The notes under the pieces: generated by a model | The model's input: the letters and a program-made list of their open reading frames with translations, nothing else | Databases searched by the model: none | What the model was told of the DNA's origin: nothing | Assembly: GCA_014529385.2 (NCBI GenBank) | Contig: CM043951.1 | Location: forward strand, 109,716,469-109,780,468 | Length of the DNA: 64,000 nt | Direction: 5' to 3' | Origin: Adiantum capillus-veneris | Taxonomy: Eukaryota; Streptophyta; Polypodiopsida; Polypodiales; Pteridaceae | Part shown: piece after piece, positions 58,669-64,000 of the stretch | Layout: every line of letters starts with the position of its first letter | Numbering within the stretch: the stretch's first letter is position 1 | Position numbers and translations under genes: made by a program

Positions 58669-59671
58669 TGTTAAAGTTTAGGCTTGGATCTTTTTCGGCT
58701 TGGTTTGTACGACCATTTTTTGGAGCACGAGAAGGTACCCCAACTACGAGATCTTTCAACTTCAATATGTACCTACCTTTCTTGAGGCGCGATGACATGG
58801 ACCAAAGACAAGAAAAAGCTATGGATAACGGATTTTCAACCATCCATTTAGCGGCCTATGCACCGGCTCAGTTCTCTAGGAACCCGACAAAATTTTTGGC
58901 TCGAGTTTGTGAAGTCAAAAGCAAATGGCTGAGTTCCTAGAGGACAACGACAAAGGCCAAATGGACAAGGATGGAAGTACCAGTAGTCAGTCAGCTACCT
59001 TGGTACCCAAGAGGTATGACCACACTCATGATTGTGATTTAATGCTTTGTTTGGCTTTGGAGTTTGAAGCCAAAGGCAAAAATAGGAACTCACAGATAGA
59101 CAACAACAAAGGCAAGCTGGACAGAGATTACAGTAATAAAGATTTGACAGAGGAGATCGGCATGGCACTCGTTGCGGTGGCCATAGTGGCCTTGGCATCA
59201 AATTTCTAGTCAAATGACAGGTGTCACCACTAGCTTCAGCCAGAGGGAGGCTTGTGAATGGCAGAGAGAGACAAGCAAGCAATGCTCCCTATAATTAATT
59301 TGGACCCTTGTGCTGGAGTTCAAGATTTTGGAGTTTGGACCCGTAGGACACTATGGATGGGCTAGCCAATTCATTGTTCTTGGTCAGATTATGGACATGA
59401 TGGGTTCCAACTGTTCATTATCTTGGAGTTTTATATTTTGGACGTGATGTGCTCACAGTTCATGAATGGGGATTATTGGAGGTAGTATGGTATACATCTC
59501 AAAGTTTTTACAAAGGCAACCGATGCTCAAGATGTCATTACTTTCAGGTACAAATTTGAGGAGAGCAACATCGAGGTGTATCCAGTATCCCGGCCGATGC
59601 TGAGGTGTCCATGATAGCTTCTTCATTGACTTGGTCTCACTATTGATGTCCACTATGAGCTGCAAATAGGG
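58669..59671 (+). mobile_element. Family C recombinant unit: 14-bp LTR scrap joined to mid-internal sequence
   Basis: TGTTAAAGTTTAGG of an LTR runs straight into CTTGGATCTTTTTCGG of the internal region. An LTR body, PBS and about 650 bp of internal sequence are missing; GGC is shared at the join. Confidence 0.85.
58925..59209 (+). CDS. Family C second internal frame (94 codons)
   Basis: Frame with MAEFLEDNDKGQMDKDGSTS and KGKLDRDYSNKDLTEEIGMA, TAG end at 59207-59209. The same peptide text is seen at 12300-12510, 17420-17660, 36850-37110, 53400-53670, 55550-55820 and 57890-58160, mostly broken. Composition is acidic and polar with a hydrophobic end (ALVAVAIVAL). Function unknown; conservation may simply reflect recent common origin. 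Confidence 0.3.
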   Translation: MAEFLEDNDKGQMDKDGSTSSQSATLVPKRYDHTHDCDLMLCLALEFEAKGKNRNSQIDNNKGKLDRDYSNKDLTEEIGMALVAVAIVALASNF

Positions 59672-59862
59672 CATTGAAGTTTAGGCATTTCAAGTGAACT
59701 GCCCAATGTGATCCCATTATTTAGTTTGGCTTTTAGGTATTTATTTTACTTATTTGTCAAAGTCTTGGGTAGGGAAATTTATTGGGTTTGCTATATAAGC
59801 AACCCCTTGCCTCCATTTTATACACATTCAATTATTCATTGGCAAGGTTGATTGGTTCAGGA

Positions 59863-59930
<68 letters not shown>

Positions 59931-59975
59931 CTCACTCCTCTTGGTCTCTACGCTTCCGCATCGTCGACTTTGACA
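59672..59975 (+). repeat. Family C LTR, array unit 6
   Basis: Starts CATTGAAGTTTAGGC (mutated TGTTAAAG) and ends GACTTTGACA; CT run 59865-59927. PBS TGGTATCAGCGC at 59976-59987. The internal region is cut at about 60049. Confidence 0.9.
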
Positions 59976-60237
59976 TGGTATCAGCGCTTCTTGGTGGAGC
60001 TTAGTGCTTGAAGCCCTTGGCGTCGAGGAGAAGCTCTTGGAGAAGAGATCATAGTTATAGGGGACGGGGGGACGGGCCCTAGGGCTAGGGGACGGCCGTA
60101 ACCGGCCCGGGGACGGAAGGGGACGCCTTGGACAGCCGGATCTGTAGCCGGACGGGCGGGTCGCAGGGGGACGGCCGGATCGGAGGGGGTCGAACGAGGA
60201 CGGCCGAGAACGGCAGCTGTCAGGCGGGGTAAAAGTA

Positions 60238-60287
60238 GTTGTTTATGACCGTTTTAGACAGTTGTTTATGACCGTTTTAGACGGTTG
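60238..60287 (+). repeat. Short tandem repeat, 2.1 units of 25 bp
   Basis: GTTGTTTATGACCGTTTTAG is repeated in tandem, with a third partial unit; upstream of the TATA box. Confidence 0.85.
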
Positions 60288-60329
60288 TTTGTGCCCAACT
60301 GCCACATTTTGGAGGGCCTTGGCCCTTGG

Positions 60330-60341
60330 GAGGCTATAAAA
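60330..60341 (+). promoter_or_regulatory. TATA box upstream of the BED-finger ORF
   Basis: GCTATAAAAGGC, about 310 bp before the ATG, followed by a long CT-rich leader. A good plant-type promoter candidate; activity unknown. Confidence 0.5.
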
Positions 60342-60649
60342 GGCTCCCTTGGGCCTCTTAATACTCATTCCAATTTCCCTCAAGCTCAAGCTTTCCTCTC
60401 TACTCAATTCTGAAGCCTCACAGCCTCATTGAGTCATTGCTCAAGGCTCAAGCATGACCATTGACTACTCTACACTCTAGTATCTACCCTTGAGAGTTGA
60501 GTCTCTCCCTCTTGTACCCACTTTGAAGTTTAAAGATCTCCTCTCCCTCTTCTACCCACTTTGAAGCTCTCCTCTACTCTCTCTCCACACAAGCTTTCCT
60601 CTAACTCCTCTAACTTCTAAGCTCTACTCTCTCGAGTCTCTCCACCATC

Positions 60650-60994
60650 ATGTCATCTCAAGCCAACTCCACTTCTCAAGCCGGTTCGTCTCAAAGGAGG
60701 CCCGCCGTGAAAACGTGGTCGTGGTGGGATGAAGTCGAGTTTAGCACGCGTGGCAAAGGCGGCGGGGAAAGACCATGGACATGCAAGCTATGCCCATACA
60801 AGAGAACGGGTGGTTCAAACAAAGTGCGAGCCCATCTTCTTCATGAACCCGGTCATGAGGTGAAGTTTTGCCCTCATGTAGCTCCCGAGAAGAGGTTGGA
60901 TCTTCTTGAGAAGCTCATGGTGTATGAGGTTGCGGAAGCGGCCAAGAGGGGACGTTTTGTTGCTGTTGATCCCTCCGCCACGGCAACACCGTGA
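60650..60994 (+). CDS. BED-type zinc finger protein fragment
   Basis: 114 codons from ATG 60650 (MSSQANSTSQAGSSQRRPAV) to TGA 60992-60994. Residues about 40-80 contain WTCKLCPYKRTGGSNKVRAH and HEPGHEVKFC, the C-x2-C ... H pattern of BED fingers, DNA-binding domains common at the N-terminus of hAT transposases. Helical text PEKRLDLLEKLMVYEVAEAA follows. The usual hAT protein is several times longer; nothing like the catalytic part follows. It may be a truncated transposase or a free BED-finger protein. Confidence 0.65.
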   Translation: MSSQANSTSQAGSSQRRPAVKTWSWWDEVEFSTRGKGGGERPWTCKLCPYKRTGGSNKVRAHLLHEPGHEVKFCPHVAPEKRLDLLEKLMVYEVAEAAKRGRFVAVDPSATATP

Positions 60995-61511
60995 GAGCAA
61001 AGGGAAGTCAACCTTGACGACATCTCTAGAAGATTCAAGAGCCATGCATCTACACCCATAGTTACATGGGACGGCGGGTCGGGGTCGGGACGGCAAAAGT
61101 CAGGAAACGGGGACAGGGGTCGGAACGACAAAAAAAAAAGAGTTTTTTTGGCATTTTTTGACCTACACACATGCCACACACATAGAGCATCACTTTGACC
61201 ATAAATTTACACTAAATAGACCAAAGAACACGAGTCATATAGGCTGAAATGTGCTAATAAAACATAGATGATCGATGGATACAAAATGAGAAGTGCATGC
61301 CACAAGGGCTCAAGAGTCAAAAAGCCTAAAGGACTTAGGACAAGCCTGAGGCCTCAAGGATAACAAAAAGTACAAAGGGCTATGTAGTAGGTAGAGTCGT
61401 AAACTCAAGAGTCTAGACTCGAGAGTCAAGTGATCAATGATCATCAAACTCAAGAAGTGCTTGCCTGCTAAATCTTCACATCGTCGTCGTAGTTGAGGTC
61501 GTCAGCGACGT

Positions 61512-62653
61512 TGTGAGCGGGATGAAAACACACACAGCGCCTCTATAACGACCCGACACACACTCTTGGGAAGATACACACACACACTATGGGGCACCAC
61601 TCGGCTTACACAACACACCTGGCCGAGACAGGGAACACACCTCTGGAGTGAGAGGAGAGAGACTATCCACTTGCCCACTCCACACAGACAAACACACACA
61701 CACACACCTAAAAAACTCAGCTCAAAAGAGGAGAATTTCTGATGTTTAGATACAATTGAGCTTGGGCCAACACCAATGTGGCAAATAGCTCACACAATAT
61801 GGGTAAAATAAGCCAGATACAATCACAAACTAGAGCAGAAACTTCGCTCATAGGAGAAACTTACACAGAAAAACAACAGGAAAAGAGTGAGGAATTTGGC
61901 AAAATGGACAGCGCCATCGCATCCGGAACGGCCCAAAACCCCAGTCTACAATGTCAAAGTGCTCAAATCCGACCTCGGATGAGCAGTTTAGGGCCAAAAC
62001 AGGCTCCAAAATAGGCAAAAACACACCTGCGGCTGTTCCTCCTCTCTTCTCCACGTTTTTTCTGGTCTTCTCTCAGTTTTTTCAGTTCCCACACTTAGAT
62101 TTATTAGTTGGGTACCCTTGGCCTTTTAGATGACCTCAAACGGACCCCGAACAGGCCAAAAACTGACCTCGCAGTGCATAGTTGTCACCTTTTTGCATCA
62201 TTCGCACACCTGGCACTCAGCTTTTTTCCAATAATGCGTCCCGCCACCACGTGAAGTGGCCCCAAAAAGTGGTCCTAATGATGACCTTTCTGCATAACTC
62301 TCACCAGAAAACACCCACGTTGTGTCCGTCCTCATCCGCGTGCAAATATTGACCTCGTTCGCCCTCCTGACGCCACTAGATGCCATCTGACGCACCTGCT
62401 TACCTCATGTCGTCGGCCCGCGGATAGCTTCCTCGAGAAGTTTTACGCGCTACCAACTCCTCATTATTGTAGAAAAACCACACTGATACTGGTAATAGTG
62501 AAAATCGATGCACTATGTACACCCTGTCCTACTTGTACACACATGGGCCCCCACGCAACCACCTGGCTCTGGAAAATGGGCAATCCTTTATTCGATGCAC
62601 CATGTATGTGTATGTACATATGCGCAATCCCTTGCTCAAAAAAACTCCTGACA
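61512..62653 (-). repeat. Element D2 3' LTR
   Basis: Plus strand TGTGAGCGGGATG to CTCCTGACA. Single copy of the segment duplicated in the D1 5' LTR. Confidence 0.92.
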
Positions 62654-62681
62654 TAATTTTCCCATCCCCTAGCTTGCTAGA

Positions 62682-64000
62682 TCATTCATGATCAGCAGCA
62701 GCAAAGAGAGATATGAGACTCGCCGCATCACAGGTCTCCTCATCCTTCACCAACATTGCTTGCTCCACAGACAGCTCATCTTGCTCCACCATCATCAATC
62801 TAGCATGATACAATTTAAGACGCAATCCATTTACCCTTGACTTATGTAGAACACCATCCAGGTTAGCTAGCTGATATGTGCCATTTGGAAAACACTCCAC
62901 TACCTTGAAAGGGCCTTCCCACTTAATTTGAAACTTCTTTTGGAAGGTGTTGTCCAGCTTACTGTTATAGCGCAAAACCAAGTCATGTTTCTTGATACCC
63001 TTACTTTTGACCTTTTCATTTATCTTTGCCAAAGCCTTATCGTGCATCTGCCCATAATGTTCCAATGCACTCATCCTATCCAACTGAACCTCTTGTAGTT
63101 GTAAGAGCCTCTCTTCGAATGCATCACTAGGCGGCCCAAGCAACTTCTCTAACATCTTGATTGCAGGCAACTCTACTTCCACAGGCAATAGTGCTTCTTT
63201 TCCATACACCAAATGAAATGGAGTAAACCCTGTACCTGTCTTCACCGAAGTACGGTAAGCCCATAATGCACTAGGCAATTCCAAATCCCAATTCTTTCCT
63301 TGGTGCTCTGTCACTTTAGAAAGAATTTGTACCAACTCACCATTGAATCTTTCATTTAAGCCATTACACTACGGGTAATAAGGAGTGGTATGCTGGTGCC
63401 TAATCTTCATCTTTGTGCATAAGAAGTCTAGCAGTTTAGCTCTAAATCCTGGCCCCTTATCTGAAAGTAGCTCTAATGGCATCCCAAACTTGCAACATAT
63501 TTCATCATACACAAATTTTGCCACATCCTTTGCAGTGATCTGTTTTACTACTATAGCCTCTGCCCATCTAGAGAGATAGTCCACTGCCGTCAAGATATAG
63601 CTTTTGCCCCTGCTTGTGATAGGTAACGGGCCTATTGCATCAATCCCCCACTTTTCAAACACATCAAATGCCATAATGGTTTGTCGTAGCTCTGGCTTCA
63701 ACACTCTCTTCCCAAATGCTTGACACCTATTGCAAGACCTACACCAATGGTGAACATCCTTGTGCAGACTAGGCCATACATACTCTTCTTGCAAGATCTT
63801 ATGCAAGGTGATCTTTAGAGCAAAATGGCCACCACATGCGTCTTCATGATTCTCTTCCAACACTCTGTAAAGCTCCTCCCGCCAAGGTACACGTCTCAAC
63901 ACGAGATCAGCCCCTTACATGTATAAGACATCACCAATCAATTTGTACCTGTATGCTCTATGCACAAAGCCATACTTCTTAGACTTCTGAATCTCCTTTG
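62682..64000 (-). pseudogene. Element D2 integrase (one in-frame stop in the core, another upstream)
   Basis: Minus strand, one frame from the window edge to TGA/TAG near 62682. The zinc-binding region reads HEDACGGHFA and CRSCNRCQAF. The core shows WGIDAIGPLPITSRGKSY (first D), LLSDKGPGF (second D) and LNERFNGEL (E). A TAG at 63369-63371 stands in TPYYP*CNGLNERF where gypsy integrases have Q (CAG), and another TAA-type stop lies at about 63914. The C-terminus has GPFKVVECFPNGTYQLANL and an acidic end. It integrates element DNA when intact. No chromodomain. Apart from the stops the frame is preserved over 1.3 kb, so this copy is younger than D1. Confidence 0.9.

Larger units (their letters stand above)
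52129..60049 (+). mobile_element. Family C head-to-tail array with shared LTRs
   Basis: Six LTR units alternate with internal regions, all on the plus strand: LTR 52129, internal, LTR 54170, internal, LTR 56329 joined directly to LTR 56608, internal, LTR scrap 58669, internal part, LTR 59672, internal start. Each complete LTR except the one at 56329 is followed by an initiator-Met-type PBS, and most are preceded by a purine-rich GAGGG. No gag, protease, RT or integrase motif is found, so the family is non-autonomous. Confidence 0.9.
60050..61511 (+). mobile_element. GC-rich hAT-like fragment with BED-finger ORF
   Basis: Begins ATAGTTATAGGGGACGGGG and has many GGGACGG-type repeats; a similar start (ATAGTTACATGGGACGG) recurs near 61058. 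A TATA box (GCTATAAAAGGC, about 60330-60341) and a pyrimidine-rich leader precede the ORF at 60650. No DDE transposase core or hAT dimerisation region is present. Terminal inverted repeats and a target duplication could not be fixed, so element borders are approximate. Confidence 0.45.
61512..64000 (-). mobile_element. Element D2: gypsy relative of D1, 3' part, minus strand
   Basis: 3' LTR 61512-62653 on the left, then integrase to the window edge, read on the minus strand. The LTR is 1,142 bp and matches both D1 LTRs. The purine tract CTAGGGGATGGGAAAATTA lies just inside. RT, protease, gag and the 5' LTR would lie beyond 64000. Confidence 0.9.

Noticed and set aside
61050..61140. Terminal inverted repeat of the GC-rich hAT-like fragment
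   Set aside because: The ATAGTTA text at 60051 and 61058 is in direct, not inverted, orientation, so it cannot be a pair of inverted ends.

Overview
The window looks like repeat-rich nuclear DNA of a land plant with a large genome. I see no intact host gene. Nearly all recognisable coding sequence belongs to decayed retrotransposons: four Ty3/gypsy lineages, one non-autonomous LTR family, and one LINE. Primer-binding sites resemble plant initiator-Met and Asp tRNA 3' ends. Long GA/CT and poly-C runs are common, and insertions are nested. I cannot name the species; a fern, lycophyte or gymnosperm-type genome is only a guess.

Layout. (A) 1-11173, plus: the 3' part of a very large Ty3/gypsy element with RT, RNase H, an integrase carrying two zinc-binding modules, then a retropepsin-like ORF after integrase, a non-coding stretch with five copies of a 24-bp palindrome, a 1,067-codon third ORF, a polypurine tract and a 3' LTR. 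(C) 11241-17740, 29574-31621, 35502-38490, 43265-44556, 50267-51141 and 52129-60049: a non-autonomous LTR family with LTRs of about 260-345 bp that contain a CT microsatellite, an initiator-Met-type PBS and a 1.7-2.0 kb internal region, partly as head-to-tail arrays with shared LTRs. (E) 13325-16560, minus: a gypsy pol remnant. (B) 17741-29573, plus: a relative of A with both LTRs, a duplicated gag, no pol, its own repeated dyad motif, and a homologue of the third ORF. A LINE (31622-35501) sits inside the CT microsatellite of a C LTR. 38491-42649 is unrecognised, followed by a chromovirus integrase/chromodomain end (42650-43265) and a 218-bp MITE (43294-43511). (D1) 44557-50266, minus: a gypsy element with both LTRs, gag and protease, but a deletion of RT to integrase core. 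A 480-bp Mutator-like MITE lies at 50590-51069. 60050-61511 has a BED-finger (hAT-like) fragment, and (D2) 61512-64000, minus, is a longer relative of D1.

How it fits together. C copies form the old substrate into or beside which B, D1, the LINE and two MITEs were inserted. The most unusual system is the A/B lineage: a large third ORF (globular N-domain, coiled coil, globular C-domain) between pol and the 3' LTR, kept in two highly diverged copies, next to regularly spaced palindromes whose sequence differs between A and B while their dyad design is alike. In A this is combined with a gapless 126-residue duplication of the integrase zinc-binding region and a protease located after integrase.
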